In this document: piece after piece, positions 12,242 through 22,213 of the stretch
Layout of the letters: every line of letters begins with the position of its first letter
Position numbering within the stretch: position 1 is the stretch's first letter
NCBI GenBank assembly: GCA_021464245.1
Contig: JADCRB010000071.1
Span: 1,612,001 to 1,676,000, forward strand
Source of the DNA: Carallia brachiata
Lineage: Eukaryota; Streptophyta; Magnoliopsida; Malpighiales; Rhizophoraceae
Direction of reading: 5' to 3'
Length of the DNA: 64,000 nt
Notes under the pieces: generated by a model
Database searches by the model: none
What the model saw: only the letters and a program-made list of their open reading frames with translations
Told to the model about the DNA's origin: nothing
Program-made: the position numbers and the translations under genes

Positions 12242-13290
12242 TTATCGCCAGCTGCACATGAGGTATTGACACGTGTTTCCAGCTCATGTCCCTGGAAACT
12301 TTAGTATTCGCATAAAATTACATTTTAACAATATCATATTTTAAACAAATAGTTTTGGAGCTAATGTTTGTTTTTTTTTTTTATCACGAGATTAATATAG
12401 TTCTGAGTTATTTGAATTTTTTTTTATTACGAGACTACAATATGAATAGATGTTTTTATTTTTATAAATTTCATAATTTTCTTTTAGAAATACAATTTTA
12501 AACTTCAAAAATAAAAATTTATATTCTTAATTATTGAAATGTTACACAAAGGGACTATGACAGAGTTTTAACGTTATTTCATTCGAATTCTGGCGCGAAA
12601 GTTTTGGGCCAAAACTGGGTGCAGTGACGGTTTTTTTTTTAGTAAATGAATACTTTTAAAAAATTTTTAAGAAAAATTGTGTTAGTTGCAAATACACTAT
12701 GAGTCACGATTTTAAATTTATAAAAGAATAAATTTTAAAATATTTAATAAAAATCAATGTAAAAAATTAAATATACTTAAAATACCGAATGTCTTCACAA
12801 AAATTTAGATTCATTCTCTTATAATACGATCAAAATTATCTAATCAATAAAATAGAAGGATCGGTAGTCGTGACGTTTATTTTCCTATGGACCGGGTTCC
12901 CCTTTCCTAAATTACACATAGGGAACCTAACCAAATATCCTCTTATTGGCTTTGAGGCGCGAGATGGGTCACTTTTCTCAATACGGACAAACAGGGGTAG
13001 AATGATAGAGCGCCACTAAATGAGAAAATGGATGAAAACCATTCTAACCTCACATTCTATATGAGGAGTACATAAGCTCAACATCCCCGAGAATCTAATT
13101 CCAGAGGACATAGTCTAGTGGCCAAAGTGGGTGTGCTTCTTATCTGATTGACTAAAGTTATAATTTTAAAAGTCAGATTAAGATAATTTTCAGTCTTGAA
13201 AAAGCAAAAATTTGTATGTGGTGTAAAAAATAACAGATTATAATCATTGTTTTGACCCAATGCCAAAAAAATTATCTAATCCTAAGATTG
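12242..13290. other. Intergenic, no gene seen
   Basis: AT-rich spacer. A short segment at 13,104-13,123 shares its sequence with 23,256-23,275 and may be the head of a SINE (see findings). No coding content is recognised. Confidence 0.5.
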
Positions 13291-13300
13291 AAAATTCTTA

Positions 13301-13306
13301 TATAAA
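13301..13306 (+). promoter_or_regulatory. TATA box of the serine-rich protein gene
   Basis: TATAAA stands 55 bp before the ATG at 13,361, leaving room for a short leader of about 25-30 bases. Confidence 0.6.
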
Positions 13307-13360
13307 TCATGTACTTGGCCTGTTCAAAGTTTTCAGGCACTCACATACAAACGTCAGAAA

Positions 13361-13597
13361 ATGGCCTCGCCCGGTAGCATCAGTGTTTCCATTGCTACCT
13401 CCCCAAAAGGTGGCAACGGCGAAGCAGGCAACAGCACCGCGTCATCAAGTTCACCGAAGGGCCAATGTTTGTGCTCGCCAACGACACATCAAGGGTCGTT
13501 TAGATGCAGGTTTCATCGGTCAAGGTCATCGGCTTGGATGAAACGATCAAAGTCCATGCCACCAAACAACTCCGTAACTTCTCCTTCACCTAATTAA
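13361..13597 (+). CDS. Small serine-rich plant protein
   Basis: A 78-residue single-exon protein. The ATG lies in a good plant context (AAAATGGCC) downstream of a TATA box. The N-terminal half is rich in Ser, Gly and Pro. The conserved core reads CLCSPTTHQGSFRCRFHRS, followed by SSAWMKRSKSMP and a Ser/Pro-rich end. The CLCSPTTHxGSFRCRxHR block is typical of a plant-specific 'serine-rich protein-related' family of unknown role; the Cys and His residues could bind metal, but that is inference. The frame is intact. An overlapping frame starting at 13,260 is a shadow. No operon-like context applies. Confidence 0.75.
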   Translation: MASPGSISVSIATSPKGGNGEAGNSTASSSSPKGQCLCSPTTHQGSFRCRFHRSRSSAWMKRSKSMPPNNSVTSPSPN

Positions 13598-13844
13598 GTT
13601 GCTTTGATTCCAGTCGATCAATAATCAGGGTCAGCTGTACGTGTCTGTATAACCATACGCATGATGAGATCCTATCTATGCCCCATCTCTGTTAAAACTA
13701 CCCAAAATGGGAGTTGATAGGATCTTTTCTTTTTTTTTTTTCTTAATCTTTGTTCTGCCGCGATTGCTTTGGACTATATCATGCTTCTTGTGTTAAGATG
13801 TTGCTTATTATCCTAATTGTTGTTGGTGAATAATGAACAACATT

Positions 13845-13848
<4 letters not shown>

Positions 13849-13876
<28 letters not shown>
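13849..13876. repeat. CT microsatellite
   Basis: An uninterrupted CT dinucleotide run of about 14 units, 250 bp downstream of the serine-rich gene. It may lie in its 3' region. Confidence 0.9.
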
Positions 13877-13877
<1 letters not shown>

Positions 13878-14726
13878 GTTACATGATTCATACTTGAATT
13901 ATTAGAAATGGCAACCATTGCACGGTAAATTGAATGGATGGGATGCCTAGATATAATTTACTTTTGATTTACGTGTAGACGTCTAGTTTATTATATAACT
14001 AGTTGAAGAAAATTATGACATGTAAAATTTTACCCCAAAATTTTTTAAATTTCACAAAAATGAAAATTAAAAAATCTCTGAATAAAAATTACTCTCAAAA
14101 TTCTATCCACGAAACTCTATATAGGAAATTCCAATTTAACTTATAAAAAAAAGAGTAAAATAAACAAGTAACACGTAAACAGTTTTAATATAAGTTTTAT
14201 AAAATATCAATATAATTTTCAGCCAAAAATCCATAACGGTAAAAAAGGATGCAGAGCTTCCAGCCACAGAGATCATAGGCCTCTTATCTCTCTTAACCTC
14301 CCTCCTGAGAATTTAAAAAAAAAAAAAAAAACAAGGACGGTATAGAGTAAAAAAGGGGGCCTATGGCTCGCTATAGCTGGTTGCCAATTCCTGTTTCAGT
14401 CCAATCTGATCCAAAGTTCAGGTCTAGTTTTAAGCCTCAAAACTCCAGCTTGATGCAAAATAAATAAAAAGTAACGATCAGGCTGAGTTTCCAGGCCCAA
14501 AATAAAAGGGCCGAGTCTAGCTGAAAAAACTGTCAAACTTGGCCCAAATCGATTTGATTTGCCACTCGCCGGGTCAGCGAAGTGCACCAAATCTGTCTGC
14601 TTGTTTTTCTTTATCACTCTATAGACAAAGGACTGTTCGGCCGCCGCCGATTCGCTGCGTCCGAATGCCGAGGCCGGACCTCGACGGCGATATGAGAAAA
14701 AAATCAAGCTTGCAACAGAAAAAGCC
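13877..14726. other. Spacer upstream of the LEA_2 gene
   Basis: AT-rich up to about 14,340, then GC-richer towards the LEA_2 start codon, as expected for a 5' leader. The minus-strand open frame at 14,396-14,797 and the plus frame at 14,539-14,730 show no recognised domain and I treat them as chance. Confidence 0.4.
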
Positions 14727-15825
14727 ATGAGAAACTCGAGGGGCGATTGCGATTCCGTTCCGTACACCGCTCTACCACCCCAACCCCAAAACGTCATCGT
14801 TCTTACTTACTACCACCCGCCGCCCAACCCCTCCGTCCTCTTTCTCCGCCGCTGCCTTTTCTTTACAGCCGCCATCCTTCTGCTCTCTGCGGCCGTCTAT
14901 TTCCTCTTCCCCTCCGACCCCTCTCTCCAACTCGCCCGAATCCGGCTCAACCACATCCGAGTCGACTCTTCCCCGAAACCCACCCTCGACCTGTCCTTCT
15001 CTCTCACGATCAAGGTCCGAAACAGAGACTTCTTCTCTTTGGACTACGATTCGCTCGATCTGGCGGTTGGGTACAGAGGGAGACAGCTAGGGTTCAGGTC
15101 TGAGGGAGGAAAGGGAGGGCGAGAACGTCGTCGTATGTCCATGCCACGCTCGATTTGAACGGGCTTGAGCTCGTATACGATGTGCTTTACTTGATTGAGG
15201 ATTTGGCTCGCGGTATTATCCCTTTTGATACTGAAACGACGATCAAAGGAGAGGTTGGCCTCTTCTTCTTCAAAATCCCTATCAAGGTAAAATAGATTAA
15301 TTTTCTCCGATTTAGTATAAGTTTTCGCTTGATAGATATATGCATATTTAATTGGGGTTAGCATGAGAAGCAATTTGTAAAAATTTCTTGGTGGTCTGAG
15401 GATTGATTAGTGGCTGTTGATTGCAATCCCACTTGTAAGGGAAATAGCAGAAGTAAGATTATAAAGTTGTGGTGGGGGATCGTTTTTTGCATCTTGTGTG
15501 TTACGATTATGCTGGCAATTCAGATTTGTTCATGTTCTTAGAACTTGCAATTTGTCGTTTGGCGCTTGCGTGTGAAGCTCTTTGGTAGCTTTTTAGTGTT
15601 CATTTGCCGATTGAGTAGTTTTGCATTCTAAATTTCCGGTCTTTTTATGCCTTTTGTTGTCTTGCTCCTGCTCACCGGTTAATGCATTTTCGTCTCGATA
15701 GGCTTACACTTACATTGTCCAATTTGTTTCAGGGAAGAGTTGCATGCGAGGTCTATGTGAACACAATCAATGAGACGATTGTACGTCAAGATTGTTTACC
15801 GGAGGTGAGGAACATTTTATCTTGA
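14727..15825 (+). CDS. LEA_2 / NDR1-HIN1-like membrane protein, one frameshift
   Basis: Two exons, 14727-15286 and 15733-15825 (GT-AG), about 217 residues if the frame were continuous. The N-terminus is Pro-rich (PYTALPPQPQ). Next comes a transmembrane segment (about residues 45-62, FFTAAILLLSAAVYFLF), then the LEA_2 beta-domain with LARIRLNHIRVDSS, LDLSFSLTIKVRNRDFFSLD and, after the break, SSYVHATLDLNGLELVYDV. Exon 2 supplies GRVACEVYVNTINETIVRQDC. In this family the segment anchors an extracytoplasmic LEA_2 fold; roles in defence and stress are known for some members only. A single base is missing near 15,113 in the AAGGGAGGG tract: exon 1 is 560 nt where 561 is needed. A third exon after the GTGAGG at 15,805 is possible but not supported. 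Confidence 0.75.
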
Positions 15826-18632
15826 ATAAGCTTGAAATACTTTTGCATTACATGAGTAAACAATACAATTACAGTTTTATGCAATTGCTCGGTGGGTGGG
15901 TAATGTGCATATAGATGTTTTGCAAAGGTTCTATTGATTATCTTGTATCAACCTTCTCTCTGCTTCTAGCCTGTGAAAACTGAAAACTGAAGTAACATGC
16001 TCTCTGAAATCAGACTTTGGGTAATCAATTCTGACTGCTTCACTGGACAGACCTAGATTTTTTATTGAATTAATGTATCGCTTATTGCTTTCAATCGCCA
16101 TGTTTACATGTCGAACATGTTACCCTGGATTATTCGGTATCATTGGGATTTGTGTGGTATCACAATTTATACGATAGAGAGACATAGGTCACTCATTTTA
16201 TTGACAGTATGCCAGGAATTTGGCTCTGCTACTAAACTTGTAATGCTAGTTTTCCTATTAGTTGGATCATTTTACTAATCCACAGGTTATTATCTGACCT
16301 TTCAGTAACATTTTGGATCATACCATGATCTACCAGACTCTCTTCAATTGGAAGGAACTCTCTTCAATCGGAAATATGTTGAGCCAGGTGCTGTCGCGAA
16401 GTGTTTCAGTGTAGTAATTGCCTGTCGTATATATCTTGGTATGATCCAGTTATTTGCCTGTACAATTAGTGTGAATATCTGTACCAAGTAAGATAGAGCA
16501 GCATTTATCTCGGTTCTATTTCATGAAGACTACCAATCTCGATTTTTTATCATGATGTTCATTGCTTTTCCATGTTTTACCACAATGATCGAGTGGTGAT
16601 TGCTAGGTGAATTATTGGGTTGACTACAGGCTAAAGCTTGATTTCAGAACCAATTCAAGGTACTGGGTGAAATTAGAATCAACCTGGAAGTTCACAAGAC
16701 AAATAACATGTGGTCTGGATATTTGACATTCTGGAATTAGGGTAGAGGTCCAACCCTTTTGATTGTGCCACTTGTGCGCCGTTCGTCACTTTGATAACTT
16801 GACATGAATATATCGTTTTCTTTCCTTTCTAGAATTGTCGCTCTCCTTGCAGAGCAGTGGACAATCTCGGGCCACTTTTCTTTACAACAGTCAGTACGGT
16901 CAAAACACACGTCAATAATGGACATCCTAATGACAGAAAATGGACTTATTTTTCTGTGGAGATCAGTTTCGTATACATATTTTCGATGATATACATACAA
17001 AATATATTTTTTGTGACGAATTTGATTATTTCTGTAATAACGCTTATTATTTTTGTTATAAAAAATCACGTGTTAATTTTATGTATTATATTTTATCAAT
17101 TTTATTGTAGAAATGGATAATACTGTCATAATATATATACTAAATATGACTACCAACGTATAAATGTCAAATTTTTTCCTTTTCTGTGAAACACGCTGTT
17201 CTTGACTTCTTTCTCTGAACGGCGCTTTACCAAATTCCTTTTGTCTTTAACAAAACTAGTTGCACATCTTGAGCGCTACGTAGAAGAAAGAATGTGGCAA
17301 GGGTTCTAGTTGGACCGGCTGTTTGCTTAACCCCATAAGTCTGCCGAACGATTTTCGGTGCTGACGCGAAAAGCCGACATCACAGAAAAAGAACGAACTT
17401 GTTTCGAAAATAAGCCAGTTCTGACTACATAGTTTATCTCTCTATCTCTTGGCATTAAGCCCATCTGTTGCAAAAAAAGAAGAAGATGGATCGTCTCCGT
17501 TTCATCTTTTATGCAGCCATCAAACAAAGAAAGCGTTTTTTCATTGATGGAATAAATCATGCTTCTAATATTATCAAGTCAACAACTTTAACATAAAATA
17601 CTTTTAACTTCTCGTCTGAAGAAAATGTTTTTGTTAGTCTTCCAGTGGAATTTTATTTTGGGCAATGATCTGGTCTAACCATTTTAATGTTCTTCTTTGA
17701 GTAATTTTGTTCTCCTTTGGCCTCTTCGGTTAGAGGCAAAAGCAATATGTTTCAAACGACAATGAATATTTAATTTATTTCCCGATCACAACTTGGCCCT
17801 CCATATACCATCTCTGGTTATATATGATTCAAGGTAAAAAATGGTAGGCGCAGGCACACTCCACAATTTTGGCGTCATTACCTATGTCAGCATGCCAAAG
17901 TTACTTTGGCTAACCAGTTTAATAATTCAAAGTACACCAAATTATAAACTTTGCCTTCTATTTTTTCGGCTCATGATTGTGAATATGAGTGAATTGAATA
18001 CAATATTCATAATTGTCAACCTCTCTCAGAAAAAAAAAAAAAAAATCGTCAATGCTTGTGTGATGCCTTAAATGTTAAATCGCAGACAAATCAACATCTA
18101 AACAAATGTCCTCTGTCCACACCAGCCAACACAGTTTTAATTGAGTCCAAAAAAAAAAAAAAATGAAAGGTTGTGGGCCGGCGAAACTGTGCCGGCCCAG
18201 ACTCCGGAATTAGTGGGAAAAAAATGTGAAGCTTTTTAAAATAAAGATTTTAGGGGTTAACTAATTATATTTAAGTTAATATTAAATATTACTTAAATAT
18301 AATTTAAAAAATATAAAAATATATATGTCTTGCTGACGTAATACTGTTATATAAGTAACACATCAGTCGTCGGGACAGGTCGGGTCTCGGCCTATGTAAC
18401 AGGTCTTTGTTTTTTTTTTTCGGAAAAAAAAAAAAACTCAGAGCAAAAAAGGTAAACGCCACGAGGCAGTGTTCTAGAACGCAGTTTCTTTTACGAGTCA
18501 ATAAGCCGCCAATGACATCAAGTCAAAAATCTCGCGTTCACAACGCGTCCCCGAAGCCCCAACTTCTCCCCCTCGCCGGCGCATGCCTAGAAATTTCCCT
18601 GGAGTAACAGGCGCAACCAAGACTTATCCATA
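15826..18632. other. Intergenic, no gene seen
   Basis: 3' region of the LEA_2 gene followed by AT-rich spacer. Short frames around 16,737-17,120 (both strands), 17,327-17,560 (minus) and 18,304-18,607 (both strands) look random. Poly-A runs occur near 18,030 and 18,150. Confidence 0.5.
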
Positions 18633-18819
18633 ATATATAATGGTTAACGCATGCCCCTGCCCCTCCTGCCCTAGCCCAACCATCTTTTTCTTGCTCTCTT
18701 CTTTCTTTTAGCCATTTCTCGAGAAACCCACCTGAAATCCAATCAGTTTCTTGTGCTCTTTGGTTATTTGTCCGATCACCACCGTTTTTTCAAGCATATT
18801 CTGTTGGGTTTTTTGAAGA

Positions 18820-19020
18820 ATGGGTTCTGGAAAATTATTTGCTCTTCCAATAATTGGATTTATTTTATTGGCAATCTTGCAACTTGGCTGTGGCCAAGTA
18901 TTGGCCCCCTCGCCTGCTCCTATGACTGGAGGTCCATCCAACGACGGCTACGCAATTGATCAAGGAATTGCTTACGTCCTTATGTTGGTCGCCCTTGCAG
19001 TCACTTACCTCTTACATTGA
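18820..19020 (+). CDS. Arabinogalactan peptide (AGP16/20/22 type)
   Basis: A 66-residue single-exon precursor. Residues 1 to about 25 form a signal peptide (hydrophobic PIIGFILLAILQLGCG, cleavage likely before Gln). The short mature part APSPAPMTGGPSNDG carries Ala-Pro and Ser-Pro units, which become hydroxyproline glycosylation sites. The tail (AIDQGIAYVLMLVALAVTYLLH) is the GPI-anchor addition signal; its IDQGIAYxLMLVALxxTYLxH core is very characteristic of the AG-peptide family. The product is a GPI-anchored cell-surface proteoglycan peptide of the plasma membrane and wall. The frame is intact. The leader is AT-rich, with a TATATAA-like stretch near 18,633. A frame overlapping at 18,753-18,959 is a shadow. 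Confidence 0.93.
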   Translation: MGSGKLFALPIIGFILLAILQLGCGQVLAPSPAPMTGGPSNDGYAIDQGIAYVLMLVALAVTYLLH

Positions 19021-19541
19021 TTTTTTTGTTCATTTATTTTGTTGTTCTGAAACGGCGCGGTTATTACAATTTTAGACATTTAAATTCTTTTGTCATTTTT
19101 TCTCCTCGTATTCCTCTGGAGAAATTGTTACTCTGTATCTATCGATTCATTAGTACTTGACAAATAAACGAGAAATTCACAGATCTTTTCTCGTTCATGA
19201 GAATCAAATCTCAATTTGTTGTTCACTACCCAAAAATGTTATTTTTGTGGAACAGGCCAAAAAAAGAAAAAGCAGGCAATCGCGGAGAAACAAATAAAAA
19301 AGTAAAAAAAAAAAAGAAAAAAAAAACCCCTAAAACTAAAATTTAATTGAACGAGAAATTTAAGACTAAATCAAAAACTAAACCTGCGGGAAGATGTTTT
19401 ACTTGCCAGAACTATGTTGCAACATCAAAATTGGGGGATTTTTACTATTTTCAATTCAAGAAGAGTAGGCAGACAACAAATGGAAAAAGAATAGCAAGCA
19501 GCCGAATGTTGCCAGCTTCGTTTTTTTTTTTCCTGTAAGGT
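19021..19541. other. AGP 3' region and spacer
   Basis: Probable 3' untranslated region followed by A-rich DNA. No further gene is seen. Confidence 0.4.
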
Positions 19542-19544
19542 TTA

Positions 19545-19794
19545 GGGTGTGATTGGATGGAAGAAATTAAATAGAAAGTGAATAAAAAAAATGAATAGAA
19601 AATAGTACAGTAATAATAATATTAGATTGATAAAAATAATAATTAGAAAGTTGTGAGAAGAAAATAAATAGTAATTTGTGAGATAAAAAGTAAAAGGTAA
19701 TTGTTTATTGATAGAAAATGAAGAAAAAAAATGAATAAAATTTTTTTCCATCCATTTTCCTTTCCTTTTCCATTGAAAATTGCCAATCACGCCC
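19545..19794. mobile_element. Tourist-like MITE (250 bp), same family as 26.3 kb
   Basis: The ends GGGTGTGATTGG and CCAATCACGCCC form inverted repeats with one mismatch, flanked by TTA at 19,542-19,544 and 19,795-19,797. The interior (AATAGTACAGTAATAATAAT, GTGAGAAGAAAATAAATAGT) matches the element at 26,300-26,545 closely. It has no coding capacity. Confidence 0.85.
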
Positions 19795-19797
19795 TTA

Positions 19798-20422
19798 GGG
19801 TTGAAGTCCTCCGCACATTCATTTCTTTCAAGCTTCATAAAAGAAGCAGAGAGGACAATTTATCCTCCGGCACCCAGCTATTTACGAACCAGTTTTACGA
19901 GAATTGCTGTAAGTCCTGCATTTTACTTGGTTGTAAACTTACAAAATATGTGCATCTGGTAACAGCATAATTTTTTTTTTCCTCTGTTTGGTTTTGTTCA
20001 TTATCTTGGTAACTGAGTTTTTACTGTCATTCTACTATATGATCTCAAATTCAAATTACTTTTATCTTTGTTCCTCTTTCAGAGAATTATAAATATATAA
20101 ATTAATCGGTTCGCAAAGTTTAAAAAATGTTCCAAAAAAACTTTGCAAAAGAAATTTTTTTTGTGTGAAATAGAAAAATAAAATGGTACCCGATAGTAAT
20201 GTAAAAAAAAAAAGTGTCAAATAGATTGGGGTTTTTTTTCCCCCTATTTTTTGGTTCAAATGAGCTGGCGACTGCATAAGGTTTTGCTTAAGAGCAAAAA
20301 GATGAATGGGCTTTTGGATTTGAGTTTTAAATTTGAGACGGAAAAGACATTACAGAAGCCGCAAACTGCCAATTTCAATTATGTAGTATAGATTGAAGTG
20401 GATCGCATCCGTACAAAATAAG
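19798..20422. other. Intergenic, no gene seen
   Basis: Spacer between the MITE and the 54-bp repeat. Short frames at 19,731-19,970 and 20,062-20,277 have no recognisable content. Confidence 0.45.
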
Positions 20423-20584
20423 CCCAATAATGCTGGGTCCACTTGAGATGGCAACCCCAATGATGGTCCAGGTTAGCCCAATAATGCTGGGTCCACTTGA
20501 GATGGCAACCCCAATGATGGTCCAGGTTAGCTCAATAATGCTGGGTCCTCTTGTGATGGCTCCCCGCATGCTGGTCCAGGTTAG
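20423..20584. repeat. 54-bp tandem repeat, three units
   Basis: Units at 20,423-20,476, 20,477-20,530 and 20,531-20,584. The first two are identical over what I can align; the third is diverged in its middle. Each unit begins CCCAATAATGCTGGGTCC and ends GGTCCAGGTTAG. Because 54 is a multiple of three, open frames run through the array on both strands, but these look incidental. Confidence 0.9.
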
Positions 20585-21373
20585 GCATGCCAATATGCAA
20601 TGTCTTGTACCAGGTTGTGCTCTAGTGGTAAATACCTAATTACTTTCCAAACCAAGGTTAGACGATCGAGCGCTGTTAAGACTTTTGATGGAAAGTTACA
20701 CCCCTACCAATGCTAAGCATGCCATAATTATCCGAATATTTCACATCTCTTTGGTGAGAGATGCAATACCTTTTTACAAAATTATTGAGACACGCTTTTC
20801 CTTTTTTTTTTTAACCAAAAAAAATATGATGCCTTGTTAGTTACCCCTTTTTTAAGAGACAATTTCTAAAAATCTGATTGTCTATTTTAAATTTATAATA
20901 GAAAAGTTAAAATATAAACACGACTTCATTATACATGCTTTTTTTAAAGGAAAAACTGTAAGAAATTATTACTTGCAAAGATATTTTTTGCAGTTTTTCG
21001 TGTAGAGTTGAAAGAAGACACGTCGATAGAAACCCTAAATATATAGAAAGCAAGATTGGCTTTTTGAAGGTAAATATGCCTCAACATGTGCGATATCGGA
21101 GATTTAAGGATTCTTTTGCTATCTTGAAGCAACCTTTGAGGAATCCAGTGTTTGAAATAAAATTTATAGGTGAAAACATGATCAAAACATGTGAAAATCT
21201 AATGTTTAATTAACTAGGATTGACACTTGACGATCCCAAAGAAGAAATTTTTATCAAGCCAAGCATATCTCAGCAACTACTATTTAATCTTTCAAATCGG
21301 ATATTTTAGGTTAGTTGAAGAAAATCACTCAAACTTTTTTTTTTGATAGAAAAAAACACTCAAACATGCTTGA
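20585..21373. other. Intergenic, with a possible SINE head
   Basis: TGCTCTAGTGG at 20,618-20,628 resembles a pol III A box, but no good B box follows. The rest is AT-rich and gene-free. Confidence 0.35.
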
Positions 21374-22109
21374 GGCCCCGTTTAGCTTATCTGTTCAATA
21401 TTATTGTTGCTGGTTGCTGCTTGCTGATTACTGTTACTGATTGCTGATTGCTGTTACCTATTTTATTACTGAAAAACTAATAAAGTGTTTGGTTAATTTT
21501 ATACTTATGTTATTGTTGAATAATTAAATGACTGATTTGGACATTTAATTTAAATTAATGTATTATATTAACAAAATTATCTTCATATTTTATAATTTTT
21601 ATTTTTAGAATAAACATTCTATAAATAATATTGAGAATTTTTTATTTAATTTTTATTTTTTGAAAAAAATATTAATATTTTTAGATAATAAAAAATATAA
21701 TATTTAAAATATTTTTTAAAGCATTAATATTAATGAAAATTTGAATTAAAAAAATTAAGAATTTTTGAAAAATGAAAGTATTTCGTTTATATAAATATTG
21801 ATGAAATTGAGTAACAACTAACAAACTATATTCAAGTGATAAGTAAAAAAATAATGAATTTGTATAAATATTTTTTAAGATATTTTGGTCTATATAAATT
21901 GTTATTAATATTAAAAACTGAAAAGCAACCCCAAAAATCAGCAAAAAGTAATATCGAATTACTTTTCAATCAACTGTTTTTAGTATATCATATAAGAAAA
22001 TAAACAGAATCAAATAATAATTTAAAAAAATTAATTAAACACTTATCTTCCTAATTTTTAAAATAAAATACAAAAATATCATCCTAAAAACTAACCCAAA
22101 CACCTCCTA
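21374..22109. mobile_element. Possible non-autonomous DNA element
   Basis: The left edge (GGCCCCGTTTAGCTTA) and the reverse complement of the right edge (GGAGGTGTTTGGGTTA) are similar, as in plant MITEs, and the interior is AT-rich and non-coding. The target duplication is not convincing, so this is tentative. Confidence 0.35.
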
Positions 22110-22164
22110 AAACATAAGAAATACATACTTGGCACTCAAGCAAAGGCAACTACATTAGAAATTC

Positions 22165-22167
<3 letters not shown>

Positions 22168-22200
<33 letters not shown>

Positions 22201-22213
22201 TATATATATATAT
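22168..22213. repeat. Compound CA/TA microsatellite
   Basis: About 15 CA units run directly into about 7 TA units. Confidence 0.9.

Noticed and set aside
14396..14797. 133-residue minus-strand frame opposite the LEA_2 start
   Set aside because: It overlaps the LEA_2 leader and first codons on the other strand and shows no family resemblance; the plus strand is clearly the coding one.
20375..20639. Repeat protein encoded by the 54-bp array
   Set aside because: Only three units, open equally on both strands, and flanked by non-coding DNA; recorded as a minisatellite.
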